Notes under the pieces: generated by a model
Databases searched by the model: none
What the model saw: the letters and a program-made list of their open reading frames with translations, nothing else
What the model was told of the DNA's origin: nothing
Made by a program: the position numbers and the translations under genes
In this document: positions 36,272-44,790 of the stretch, piece after piece
Layout: every line of letters begins with the position of its first letter
Position numbering within the stretch: position 1 is the first letter of the stretch
Origin: Streptomyces goshikiensis
GTDB lineage: Bacteria > Actinomycetota > Actinomycetes > Streptomycetales > Streptomycetaceae
NCBI RefSeq assembly: GCF_014650555.1
Contig: NZ_BMVE01000006.1
Coordinates: 372,001-436,000, forward strand
DNA length: 64,000 nt
Reading direction: 5' to 3'

Positions 36272-37348
36272 CTAGGCGGTCGGCACGCCCACCGTCGACC
36301 ACGCCTTCTGGAGCGCCCGCTGCTCCGCGCCGCCCTCCCCGAACCTGGCGACGGCCGCCGCCATCGAGAGCCGGGCGAAGTCCTTGAACGTGGCCTTCGG
36401 GGTCAGTTCGCCGCCGGTCAGGGTGTCGTACCAGATCTGCCCGGCGCGCTCCCAGGCCTTGCCGCCCAGCTCCGTCGCCACGAGGTAGAAGGCGTGGTTG
36501 GGGATGCCGGAGTTGATGTGCACGCCGCCGTTGTCGCTGTAGGTGTCGACGTAGTCGTCCATCGTCGCGGGCTGCGGGTCCTTGCCGAGCTCGTCGTCGT
36601 CGTACGCCGTGCCGGGCGCCTTCATCGAGCGCAGCGCGACCCCGGTGACGTTGGGGCCGAGCAGTCCGGCGCCGATCAGCCAGTCCGCCTGGTCCGCGGT
36701 CTGCTCCAGGGAGTACTGCTTGATCAGGGAGCCGAACACGTCGGACATCGACTCGTTGAGCGCGCCCGACTGTCCCCGGTAGACGAGGTTGGCCGAGTAC
36801 TGGGTGACGCCGTGGGTGAGCTCGTGGCCGATCACGTCCACCGACACCGTGAAATCGAGGAACAGGTCCCCGTCGCCGTCGCCGAACACCATCTGCTGGC
36901 CGTCCCAGAAGGCGTTGTTGTAGTCCTCGCCGTAGTGCACGGTCGCGTCCAGCGGCAGTCCGGAGTCATCGATCGAGTGCCGTCCGAAGCCCTTGAGGAA
37001 CAGCTCGAACGTGGCCCCGAGCCCGGCGTACGCGCGGTTGACGGTGGCGTCCGCGTGCGCCGGGTCGCCCTCGCCGCGCACCTTCTTGCCCGGCAGCCGG
37101 GTGCGGTGGCCGGCGTCGCAAATGGTGCGCCGCGGGTCGTCCCCGGCGGGCGCCTCCAAGGCCGGGGTGATGCCCCGGACGGTGGTCACCCGGCGCCGGG
37201 TGCGCAGCAGGGAGTCCTGTTCGAGGGTGCGCTGGGCGGCGTCGGCCCGCCGGGTGTCCTCGGACTGGGCGATCTTGTCGAGGAGGTGCGGGGGGATCAC
37301 GGTGCAGAAGACGGGGTGGCGGTGGGCGTGCGCGTGGGAGGTATCCAT
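36272..37348 (-). CDS. Protealysin-like M4 metallopeptidase
   Basis: Protein of 358 residues. Catalytic motifs are HELTH (175-179), NESMSD with the third zinc ligand Glu199, and the late His region GGVHINSGIPNHAFY. Instead of a long thermolysin propeptide it has a short N-terminal segment with FCTVIPPHLL (14-23), the Cys-x-x-x-Pro-Pro motif of protealysin-type propeptides. No signal peptide is visible. The first 11 residues are His-rich. The ATG at 37348 is supported by CACATT 7 nt upstream; the longer frame would need a TTG. Confidence 0.9.
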   Translation of the reverse strand: MDTSHAHAHRHPVFCTVIPPHLLDKIAQSEDTRRADAAQRTLEQDSLLRTRRRVTTVRGITPALEAPAGDDPRRTICDAGHRTRLPGKKVRGEGDPAHADATVNRAYAGLGATFELFLKGFGRHSIDDSGLPLDATVHYGEDYNNAFWDGQQMVFGDGDGDLFLDFTVSVDVIGHELTHGVTQYSANLVYRGQSGALNESMSDVFGSLIKQYSLEQTADQADWLIGAGLLGPNVTGVALRSMKAPGTAYDDDELGKDPQPATMDDYVDTYSDNGGVHINSGIPNHAFYLVATELGGKAWERAGQIWYDTLTGGELTPKATFKDFARLSMAAAVARFGEGGAEQRALQKAWSTVGVPTA

Positions 37349-37361
37349 GCCCGGCAATGTG
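37346..37361 (-). promoter_or_regulatory. Candidate leaderless promoter of the M4 protease
   Basis: CACATT (minus strand, 37361-37356) lies 7 nt before the ATG at 37348. Confidence 0.4.
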
Positions 37362-37522
37362 GCACCGGGTAACCGTCATGTCACTAGATGCGACCATGAT
37401 TCATTCGGTTGTGTTACCTGCCCGTAGAGACGGGGCGAGTGAGGCTTAACTCACATTTGGTACAAAACGGACAGGGTGGTCTTGCATACTGAACAGGTCC
37501 TCGCGTCACGGCGCGGCTCGGC

Positions 37523-37528
37523 TAGGCT
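37523..37528 (+). promoter_or_regulatory. -10 of the leuA leader transcript
   Basis: TAGGCT ends 9 nt before the leader peptide ATG at 37538, so the leader peptide is at or very near the 5' end of the mRNA. Confidence 0.45.
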
Positions 37529-37537
37529 CGGTCCATC

Positions 37538-37585
37538 ATGCGTTTCGGGCTGCTTCTCCTTAGCTGCCGCGGCGAGGGTCTGTAG
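37538..37585 (+). CDS. leuA leader peptide (Leu-rich)
   Basis: Fifteen-codon open frame MRFGLLLLSCRGEGL ending in TAG. Four consecutive Leu codons (CTG CTT CTC CTT), three of them rare in this GC-rich genome, plus a fifth at the end, make it a sensor of charged tRNA-Leu. It lies 102 bp before the isopropylmalate synthase gene and runs into an RNA stem, the classic arrangement for ribosome-mediated attenuation. Confidence 0.85.
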   Translation: MRFGLLLLSCRGEGL

Positions 37586-37645
37586 TCGTAGGCCGACCCC
37601 CTCCCCGCGGAGTCTGGTGTTGCGGATTTACGACCGCCGTCGGCC
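37567..37645 (+). promoter_or_regulatory. leuA attenuator region
   Basis: One stem pairs 37567-37578 (CCGCGGCGAGGG) with 37599-37610, with one mismatch in 12, and starts inside the leader peptide. A second possible stem pairs GGCCGAC (37591-37597) with GTCGGCC (37639-37645); the two interfere with each other. There is no U-run, so the switch may act on termination or on later translation. Confidence 0.6.
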
Positions 37646-37687
37646 GTCCCAGCGAACTACACTCGGACACGCGAGGAGCCCCACGCC

Positions 37688-39460
37688 ATGAGTCAGCACA
37701 CTTTCGCCGGCAGCCCCACGCCCATCACGAACGCGACCCACGCCCAGCGGCCCTCCGGGATGCCCATCCACAAGTACGGCTCGTACGAGCAGGTGGACAT
37801 CCCCGACCGCACCTGGCCGGACGCCCGCGTCACCAAGGCTCCCCGCTGGCTCTCCACCGACCTGCGCGACGGCAACCAGTCGCTGATCGACCCGATGACC
37901 CCCGCCCGCAAGCGCGAGATGTTCGACCTGCTGGTGCGCATGGGCTACAAGGAGATCGAGGTCGGCTTCCCCTCCTCCGGCGAGACCGACTTCGCCTTCG
38001 TGCGCTCCATCATCGAAGAGGGCGCGATCCCGGACGACGTCACCATCTCCGTACTGACCCAGGCCCGCGAGGACCTGATCGAGCGGACCGTGGAGTCCCT
38101 GGTCGGCGCCAGGCGCGCCACCGTGCACCTGTACAACGCGACCGCTCCCACCTTCCGCCGCGTGGTCTTCCGCGGCTCCAAGGAGCAGATCAAGCAGATC
38201 GCCGTCGACGGCACCCGCCTGGTCATGGAGTACGCCGAGAAGCTGCTGGGCCCGGAGACCACCTTCGGCTACCAGTACAGCCCGGAGATCTTCACCGACA
38301 CCGAGCTGGACTTCGCCCTGGAGGTCTGCGAGGCCGTCTGTGACGTCTGGCAGCCCTCCGAGGGCCGCGAGATCATCCTGAACCTGCCCGCCACCGTGGA
38401 GCGTTCGACGCCGTCCACGCACGCGGACCGCTTCGAGTGGATGGCCCGCAACCTGACCCGCCGCGAGCACATCTGCATCTCCGTCCACCCCCACAACGAC
38501 CGCGGCACCGCCGTCGCCGCCGCCGAGCTGGCCCTGATGGCCGGCGCCGACCGCATCGAGGGCTGCCTGTTCGGGCAGGGCGAGCGCACCGGCAACGTGG
38601 ACCTGATCACCCTGGGCATGAACCTGTTCTCGCAGGGCATCGACCCGCAGATCGACTTCTCGCAGATCGACGAGATCCGTCGCACCAGCGAGTACTGCAA
38701 CCAGATGGAGGTCCACCCGCGCCACCCCTACGCGGGCGACCTGGTCTACACCGCCTTCTCCGGCTCCCACCAGGACGCCATCAAGAAGGGCTTCGACGCC
38801 ATGGAGGCCGACGCGGCCGCCCAGGGCAAGACCGTCGACGACATCGAGTGGGCGGTCCCGTACCTGCCCATCGACCCCAAGGACGTCGGCCGCTCCTACG
38901 AGGCCGTCATCCGGGTCAACTCGCAGTCCGGCAAGGGCGGCATCGCGTACGTCCTGAAGAACGACCACAAGCTGGACCTGCCGCGCCGCATGCAGATCGA
39001 GTTCTCGCGGATCATCCAGGCCAAGACCGACACCGAGGGCGGCGAGGTCACGCCGAAGGCGATCTGGGACGTCTTCCGCGACGAGTACCTGCCCAACCCC
39101 GAGGACGCGGCGGCCCAGTGGGGCCGCATCCAGCTGCGCTCCGGTTCCACGGCCACCGACAAGGACGGTACGGACACGCTGACCGTCGAGGCGGTCGTGG
39201 ACGGCGTCGACGCGGTCCTGAACGGCACCGGCAACGGTCCGATCTCGGCCTTCTTCGACGCGCTGGCGGGCATCGGCATCGACGCCCGCCTGCTGGACTA
39301 CACCGAGCACACCATGAGCGAGGGCGCCTCCGCCGTGGCCGCCTCGTACATCGAGTGCGTGATCGACGGCCGCGTGCTGTGGGGCATCGGCATCGACGCC
39401 AACACCACCCGTGCCTCCCTGAAGGCGGTCATCTCCGCCGTCAACCGCGCGGGCCGCTGA
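37688..39460 (+). CDS. leuA: 2-isopropylmalate synthase
   Basis: First committed enzyme of leucine synthesis, condensing acetyl-CoA with 2-oxoisovalerate. The 590-residue protein is of the long actinobacterial type. Catalytic motifs are LRDGNQSL near residue 60 and HPHNDRGTAVAAAELALMAGADRIEGCLFGQGERTGNVDL near 270-310. The C-terminal regulatory domain (about 440-590, LDYTEHTMSEGASAVAASYIEC) binds leucine. GAGGAG at 37673-37678 gives 9-nt spacing. Control is likely double: feedback by leucine and attenuation at the upstream leader. Confidence 0.97.
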   Translation: MSQHTFAGSPTPITNATHAQRPSGMPIHKYGSYEQVDIPDRTWPDARVTKAPRWLSTDLRDGNQSLIDPMTPARKREMFDLLVRMGYKEIEVGFPSSGETDFAFVRSIIEEGAIPDDVTISVLTQAREDLIERTVESLVGARRATVHLYNATAPTFRRVVFRGSKEQIKQIAVDGTRLVMEYAEKLLGPETTFGYQYSPEIFTDTELDFALEVCEAVCDVWQPSEGREIILNLPATVERSTPSTHADRFEWMARNLTRREHICISVHPHNDRGTAVAAAELALMAGADRIEGCLFGQGERTGNVDLITLGMNLFSQGIDPQIDFSQIDEIRRTSEYCNQMEVHPRHPYAGDLVYTAFSGSHQDAIKKGFDAMEADAAAQGKTVDDIEWAVPYLPIDPKDVGRSYEAVIRVNSQSGKGGIAYVLKNDHKLDLPRRMQIEFSRIIQAKTDTEGGEVTPKAIWDVFRDEYLPNPEDAAAQWGRIQLRSGSTATDKDGTDTLTVEAVVDGVDAVLNGTGNGPISAFFDALAGIGIDARLLDYTEHTMSEGASAVAASYIECVIDGRVLWGIGIDANTTRASLKAVISAVNRAGR

Positions 39461-39480
39461 CCCGTCACCCCGTAGTGCCC

Positions 39481-39514
39481 CGGCCCCGCCCCTCCGCCCG
39501 GAGGGGCGGGGCCG
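39481..39514 (+). terminator. Intrinsic terminator of leuA
   Basis: Perfect 16-bp arms (CGGCCCCGCCCCTCCG and complement) with a 2-nt centre, 20 bp after the stop. Confidence 0.88.
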
Positions 39515-39685
39515 CGCCGTTCGGCCGGGAAAGGGCGCCGGGAAGGCGGAGGCGGGCGGGGGCGCAGTTCGGCCAAGTCCCCCAGGTGGCGCAGGTTGTC
39601 TTGTCACACGGCTGACGGATCCTCACCGATGTGGCTAACATCACGCCAATCCGGCGATGTTGCCGGCAGGTGACGGAGGTGCGAC

Positions 39686-40387
39686 GTGCTGCCAGTTCGG
39701 GGTGGGGACGGCCGGAAGCTGACGGTCTGGGGCGTCCGTACCACCTGGAGCACCGTGGATGACGGGGAGTTCTTCTGCCCCGACTGCGGCGGTGACCGCA
39801 ACTACCGCCGGCGCACCGGGCGGCGCCGGTTCACCGTCCTCGGCGTTCCGCTGCTGCCGCGCGGGCAGGCCGGACCCGTCGTCGAATGCCAGGCCTGCCG
39901 GGAGCGCTTCGACACCGAGGTCCTGGACCACCTCACCACCCACCGGTTCTCGGCGCTGCTGCGCGACGCCGCGCACACCGTGGCGCTGGCCGTCCTGGCG
40001 GCGGGCGGGACGGCCTCGCGCAGCGCGCTGGAGGCCGCCGTGTCGGCCGTACGGTCGGCGGGCTTCCAGGACTGTACGGAGGAGCAGCTGGAGTCCCTCG
40101 TGGAGGCGCTGGCCACCGACGAGGGCCGGCTCGGCCTGTACGACGGCCCGGAGTGCTGCGGGGCCGCGCTGTCGATAGAGCTCCACGAGGCCCTGGAACC
40201 GCTGGCCCCGCACCTGGCCGGGCCCGGCCGGGAGGCGATCCTGCTCCAGGGCGCCCGGATCGCCCTCGCGGACGGCCCGTACATCCCGGCCGAGCGCGAG
40301 GTGCTCGCCACGGTGGGCGCGGCGCTGCGGATGACCCCGGACGAGGTGGCCCGCCTGCTCTCCGCCGTACGGGCCACCGGGGCGTAG
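39686..40387 (+). CDS. TerB-like protein with N-terminal zinc ribbon
   Basis: Protein of 233 residues. The N-terminus has FFCPDCGGDRNY and, 30 residues later, ECQACRERF, two CxxC knuckles that form a zinc ribbon. The C-terminal part (about 90-233) is helical with LEAAVSAVRSAG, AILLQGARIALADGPYIPAEREVLATVGAALRMTPDEV, the TerB/DjlA-type acidic helical fold. TerB domains occur in tellurite and stress systems, but no other ter gene is present here. GTG at 39686 follows GGAGGT with 5-nt spacing. Confidence 0.85.
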   Translation: MLPVRGGDGRKLTVWGVRTTWSTVDDGEFFCPDCGGDRNYRRRTGRRRFTVLGVPLLPRGQAGPVVECQACRERFDTEVLDHLTTHRFSALLRDAAHTVALAVLAAGGTASRSALEAAVSAVRSAGFQDCTEEQLESLVEALATDEGRLGLYDGPECCGAALSIELHEALEPLAPHLAGPGREAILLQGARIALADGPYIPAEREVLATVGAALRMTPDEVARLLSAVRATGA

Positions 40388-41010
40388 CCGAGGGCCGCCG
40401 GTCCGTCGTTCGGCGGGCGCCGGGCCTGCCGGTGCGGCGATGAACCGGTGCGGCCCCGCCCGGCCGCCCGGTGGCCGCCCTCCCGCGGCCGTATACCGGC
40501 ATGCCGTCCGGGCCGGGTAACGATCCGGCCTCGCGGGGCCTGAAACCGGCCTGCCCCGCCCTTCGCGCCGGGGTCGGAGGGGGTCGCTCCCGGCTGCGGC
40601 GATCCACCCCCCGGACGCCCTGAAGCGGCCGCCCCGACGGGCCGCGCCGAGCCCCGGCGAACCGCGTTCGCGCAGGCCGGGCGGTGGGCGCCGGGCAGGT
40701 ACGGGGGCAGCGGCGCGGCCGTGTCCCGCGCGCGCCCCCATACGCTCCCCGGCGGCTCGGCCGCCATGGGGGAAACCTCCAACGCGGACATCGTCTGACG
40801 TCAACAGTTTGTAGAAGTCGACGATATCTGTGAGCACGCCCACAGGCGTTCAATTCCGGTCACACGACGAGACACCGGCGGAAACATTCCGGGGCTTCGA
40901 TTCACGTGAACGCACTGACAACCCCGGCGGACCAACGGGACAGCGGCCCACTCCGTCCAGGGACAACCAGATTCCTCTCGATTACCTACCTCTTGAAGGG
41001 CAAGGCAGAG
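40388..41010. other. 623-bp gap between TerB-like gene and NCS2 permease
   Basis: No convincing gene. Long minus-strand frames cross it, but their Arg/Pro/Gly-rich translations look like GC shadows. The right-hand 200 bp is less GC-rich and contains TTCACGTGAA, a perfect 10-bp palindrome at 40900-40909, so it is probably the permease promoter region. Confidence 0.5.
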
Positions 41011-42516
41011 ATGGCACGTGTCGCCGCCCGGCTTTCCGCCAGTGGAGAGCAGAGCACGCACCCGGTCGACGAGGTGCTCCCCCTCCCCAAGCTCGCGCTG
41101 TACGGCTTCCAGCACGTACTCGCCTTCTACGCCGGCGCGGTGATCGTCCCGATCATCGTGGGCGGCGCCCTCGGCCTCAGCACCGAGCAGCTGGTCTACC
41201 TGATCAACGCCGACCTGTTCACCTGCGGCATCGCCTCGATCCTGCAGGCCTGGGGCATCGGCCGGATCGGCGCCCGGCTGCCGCTGATCCAGGGCGTCAC
41301 CTTCACCGCGGTGTCCCCGATGATCGCCATCGGCCTCGGGGCCGGCGGCGGGACGGCGGGCCTGCTCGTCATCTACGGCGCCGTCATCACCGCCGGCATC
41401 GCGACCTTCGCCTTCGCCTGGCTGCCCGCCAGGGCCTTCCGGACCATCATGCGGATCTTCCCGCCGGTCGTCACCGGCACGGTGATCACGGTGCTCGGCA
41501 TCGTGCTGATACCCGTCGCGCTCAACGACGCGGCGGGCGGCCTCGGCAGCCCCGACTTCGGCGATCCGAAGAACTTCGCGTACGCGGGCGGCACCATGCT
41601 CTTCATCCTCGTCCTGATGAAGACGGGCCGGCCCTTCCTCTCCAGCATCGCGATCCTGCTGGGCCTGGTCGGCGGCACCGCCGTCGCGTTCCTGCTCGGT
41701 GACGCCAAGTTCGGCGGCGTGGGCAACGCGGACTGGGTCGGCGTCACCACTCCGTTCCACTACGGAGCCCCGAAGTTCGAGTGGTTCCCGATCCTGCTGA
41801 TGCTCATCGTCATGCTGATCACGATGGTCGAGACGACCGGCGACACCTACGCCGTAGGCGACATCGTCGGCAAGGAGGTCGACAGCGAGACCGTGGCCCG
41901 CGCCCTGCGCGCCGACGGCGCCGCGACCGCACTCGGCGGCGTCCTGAACTCCTTCCCGTACGTGGCCTTCGCCGAGAACGTCGGCCTGGTCCGGATGACC
42001 AAGGTCAAGAGCCGGTTCGTGGTGGTCGCCGCGGGCGTCTTCATGATCGTCCTCGGCCTGCTCCCCAAGGCCGCCGCGATCGTCGCCGCCGTCCCGCACG
42101 GGGTCCTCGGCGGCGCCGCGACCGTGATGTTCGGCATGGTCGCCCTGGCCGGCATCCAGACCCTGGCCAAGGTGGACCTGAAGGAGGAGAAGAACGCCCT
42201 GGTCGTGGGCGTCTCGCTGGCCTTCGCCCTGCTCCCGGCCACCGTCCCGGTGTTCTTCAAGGAGCACCTGGACCCCGACCTGTCCTCGCTGCTCAACAGC
42301 GGTGTGACCCTCGGCGCCACGGCCGCGATCGTGCTGAACCTGATCTTCAACGGCCTCGGCGAGGACGACCCGCACGCCGTCGCGGAGGCAGCGGTGGCCG
42401 CCGTCCCCGCCCAGGCGGAAGCCCCGGCCGACCCGGCCCCGGCCGACCCGGAGAAGAGCGGGGCCGAGAAGAGCGGGGCCGCGAAGGCCGCCGACGGAGC
42501 GCCGGCGACTCCCTGA
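41011..42516 (+). CDS. NCS2 nucleobase:cation symporter (xanthine/uracil permease type)
   Basis: Membrane protein of 501 residues with about 12-14 helices. It begins LPLPKLALYGFQHVLAFYAGAVIVPIIVGGAL, the family opening. The key motif is ETTGDTYAVGDIVG, and PYVAFAENVGLVRMTKVKSRFV follows. The group (COG2233) takes up xanthine, uric acid or uracil with protons. The C-terminal 45 residues are Ala/Pro/Lys-rich and disordered. ATG at 41011 is chosen where homology begins, after AAGGCAGAG; the frame is open back to 40906. Confidence 0.92.
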   Translation: MARVAARLSASGEQSTHPVDEVLPLPKLALYGFQHVLAFYAGAVIVPIIVGGALGLSTEQLVYLINADLFTCGIASILQAWGIGRIGARLPLIQGVTFTAVSPMIAIGLGAGGGTAGLLVIYGAVITAGIATFAFAWLPARAFRTIMRIFPPVVTGTVITVLGIVLIPVALNDAAGGLGSPDFGDPKNFAYAGGTMLFILVLMKTGRPFLSSIAILLGLVGGTAVAFLLGDAKFGGVGNADWVGVTTPFHYGAPKFEWFPILLMLIVMLITMVETTGDTYAVGDIVGKEVDSETVARALRADGAATALGGVLNSFPYVAFAENVGLVRMTKVKSRFVVVAAGVFMIVLGLLPKAAAIVAAVPHGVLGGAATVMFGMVALAGIQTLAKVDLKEEKNALVVGVSLAFALLPATVPVFFKEHLDPDLSSLLNSGVTLGATAAIVLNLIFNGLGEDDPHAVAEAAVAAVPAQAEAPADPAPADPEKSGAEKSGAAKAADGAPATP

Positions 42517-42579
42517 CCCTCCCCGGCGGTGACGGCCCTCCGGTCCGGACCGGAGGGCCGTCACCGCGCCCGCACAGGC

Positions 42580-42594
42580 GACAATGGGCCCATG
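42580..42594 (+). promoter_or_regulatory. Leaderless-type promoter of recO
   Basis: GACAAT at 42580-42585 lies 6 nt before the ATG at 42592. Confidence 0.6.
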
Positions 42595-43338
42595 AGTCTG
42601 TTCCGCGACGACGGCATCGTGCTGCGCACCCAGAAGCTGGGTGAGGCGGACCGCATCATCACGCTCCTCACCCGGGGACACGGCCGGGTGCGGGCCGTCG
42701 CCCGCGGCGTCCGGCGTACGAAGTCCAAGTTCGGCGCCGGGCTGGAACCTTTCTCCCACGCCGACGTGCAGTTCTTCGCCCGGGGCAGCGAACTGATCGG
42801 CCGCAGCCTCCCGCTCTGCAACCAGACCCAGATCATCGCCCCGTACGGCAACGGCATCGTCACCGACTACGCCCGCTACACCGCCGGCACCGCGATGCTG
42901 GAGACCGCCGAGCGGTTCACCGAGAACGAGGGCGAGCCCGCCGTACAGCAGTACCTGCTGCTCGTCGGCGCGCTGCGCACCCTCTCGCGGGGCGAACACG
43001 AACCGCACCTGATCCTGGACGCCTTCCTGCTGCGCTCGCTCGCCGTCAACGGCTACGCGCCCAGCTTCGACGACTGCGCGAAATGCGGGATCCACGGCCC
43101 CAACCGGCACTTCTCGGTCGCCGCGGGCGGGGTCATATGCGGCGACTGCCGCGTCCCCGGCAGCGTCGTACCCTCGTCGGAGGCCATCGCCCTCCTCAGC
43201 GCCCTGCTGACGGGCGACTGGGGCCACGCGGACGCCTGCGAGGCGCGTCACGTGCGGGAGGGCAGCGGGCTGGTCTCGGCCTATTTGCACTGGCATCTGG
43301 AGCGCGGGCTACGCTCCCTGCGATACGTCGAGAAATAG
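42592..43338 (+). CDS. recO: DNA repair protein RecO
   Basis: Protein of 248 residues that loads RecA onto SSB-coated DNA with RecR. An N-terminal OB fold (SLFRDDGIVLRTQKLGEADRIITLLTR) is followed by a helical domain and a zinc-binding region (DDCAKCG and VICGDC, a four-Cys site). The stop is 11 bp before uppS, so the two genes form an operon, a widespread arrangement in actinobacteria. Confidence 0.96.
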   Translation: MSLFRDDGIVLRTQKLGEADRIITLLTRGHGRVRAVARGVRRTKSKFGAGLEPFSHADVQFFARGSELIGRSLPLCNQTQIIAPYGNGIVTDYARYTAGTAMLETAERFTENEGEPAVQQYLLLVGALRTLSRGEHEPHLILDAFLLRSLAVNGYAPSFDDCAKCGIHGPNRHFSVAAGGVICGDCRVPGSVVPSSEAIALLSALLTGDWGHADACEARHVREGSGLVSAYLHWHLERGLRSLRYVEK

Positions 43339-43349
43339 GAGCTGGACAC

Positions 43350-44171
43350 ATGGCACGACGCGGGATTCTGGGACGCTCTCGACGGGAGTACAAGGTTCCC
43401 GAGCCGCACCCGTCCGGTGCGCGCCCGCCGAAGATCCCCGGTGAGCTGGTCCCGAACCACGTCGCCGTCGTCATGGACGGCAACGGCCGCTGGGCCAAGG
43501 AGCGCGGTCTGCCGCGCACCGAGGGCCACAAGGTCGGCGAGGGCGTCGTTCTCGACGTGCTCAAGGGCTGCCTGGAGATGGGCGTCAAGAACCTCTCCCT
43601 GTACGCCTTCTCGACGGAGAACTGGAAGCGCTCGCCCGACGAGGTCCGCTTCCTGATGAACTTCAACCGCGACGTCATCCGCCGCCGCCGCGACGAGATG
43701 AACGAGCTGGGCATCCGGATCCGCTGGGTCGGCCGCATGCCGAAGATGTGGAAGTCGGTCGTCCAGGAGCTCCAGGTCGCCCAGGAGCAGACCGTCGACA
43801 ACGACGCGATGACCCTGTACTTCTGCGTCAACTACGGCGGCCGCGCCGAGATCGCGGACGCGGCTCAGGCGATCGCGCGCGACGTGGCGGCGGGCCGGCT
43901 GGACCCGTCGAAGGTCAACGAGAAGACCTTCGCGAAGTACATGTACTACCCGGACATGCCCGACGTTGACCTGTTCCTGCGGCCGAGCGGCGAGCAGCGC
44001 ACCTCCAACTACCTGCTCTGGCAGAGCGCGTACGCCGAGATGGTCTTCCAGGACGTGCTGTGGCCGGACTTCGACCGCCGCAACCTCTGGCAGGCCTGCC
44101 TGGAGTACGCCCAGCGCGACCGCCGCTTCGGCGGCGCCGTCCCGAACCAGTCGGAGGGCTCCACGGGCTGA
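43350..44171 (+). CDS. uppS: Isoprenyl (undecaprenyl-type) diphosphate synthase
   Basis: Cis-prenyltransferase of 273 residues that makes the lipid carrier diphosphate for cell-wall synthesis. Conserved regions are VAVVMDGNGRWAKERGL (catalytic Asp), LSLYAFSTENWKRS, VNYGGRAEI, and DLFLRPSGEQRTSNYLLWQSAYAE. GGAG lies about 9 nt before the ATG at 43350. Product chain length cannot be read from the sequence. Confidence 0.96.
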   Translation: MARRGILGRSRREYKVPEPHPSGARPPKIPGELVPNHVAVVMDGNGRWAKERGLPRTEGHKVGEGVVLDVLKGCLEMGVKNLSLYAFSTENWKRSPDEVRFLMNFNRDVIRRRRDEMNELGIRIRWVGRMPKMWKSVVQELQVAQEQTVDNDAMTLYFCVNYGGRAEIADAAQAIARDVAAGRLDPSKVNEKTFAKYMYYPDMPDVDLFLRPSGEQRTSNYLLWQSAYAEMVFQDVLWPDFDRRNLWQACLEYAQRDRRFGGAVPNQSEGSTG

Positions 44172-44311
44172 CCGCCGGGCCCTGGGGGCGGCCGGGGCGA
44201 CCGTACGGGCGGGCCTGGCCGTCCCGCCGCACCCCCGTGGATGGCCGCGGGCCGCCCCAGGGGACTGGAGCGGCTGCGCGGGCTCCTCGGCCGGAACCTG
44301 AACCGCGCCGG

Positions 44312-44734
44312 CTAGCCGGCGGCGGCGCAGTCGGCGCAGGTGCCGAAGATCTCCACCGTGTGGGCGACGTTCACGTAGCCGTGCTCGGCGGCGATGGACT
44401 CCGCCCACTTCTCCACCGCGGGACCCTCCACCTCGACGGCCTTGCCGCACTTGCGGCAGACCAGGTGGTGGTGGTGCTCCCCGGTGGAGCAGCGGCGGTA
44501 GACGGATTCGCCGTCGCTGGTCCGCAGCACGTCGACCTCGCCGGCGTCGGCGAGGGACTGGAGGGTGCGGTACACGGTGGTCAGGCCCACGGAGTCACCG
44601 CGGTGCTTGAGCATGTCGTGCAGCTCCTGGGCGCTGCGGAACTCGTCCACCTCGTCCAGCGCCGCGGCCACGGCGGCCCGCTGCCGAGTGGATCGTCCTC
44701 GTACTGGCGCGGTCTCGCCAGGCGCAGTCGCCAC
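44312..44734 (-). CDS. zur: Zinc uptake regulator Zur (Fur family)
   Basis: Fur-family repressor of 140 residues. A winged helix (TRQRAAVAAALDEVDEFRSAQELHDMLKHRGDSVGLTTVYRTLQSLADAGEVDVL) is followed by a metal-binding dimerisation domain with HHHH (87-90), CRKC (Cys93/Cys96) and CADC (Cys133/Cys136), the structural zinc site. The position downstream of znuACB and the Zur-type box before znuA identify it. GTG 44734 is preferred because GAGGAGGAA precedes it; ATG 44764 is possible. A CACAAT -10 lies just upstream. Confidence 0.92.
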   Translation of the reverse strand: MATAPGETAPVRGRSTRQRAAVAAALDEVDEFRSAQELHDMLKHRGDSVGLTTVYRTLQSLADAGEVDVLRTSDGESVYRRCSTGEHHHHLVCRKCGKAVEVEGPAVEKWAESIAAEHGYVNVAHTVEIFGTCADCAAAG

Positions 44735-44790
44735 CGGTTCCTCCTCGTGTCGGTCTTGGCCCATTGTGCCAGGAGACCGATCGGGCCGAA

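Noticed and set aside
40388..40853. Minus-strand gene beginning MGVLTDIVDFYKLLTSDDVR at 40843
   Set aside because: The first 20 residues look protein-like, but the rest is Arg/Pro/Gly-rich in all frames and no ribosome site is evident.
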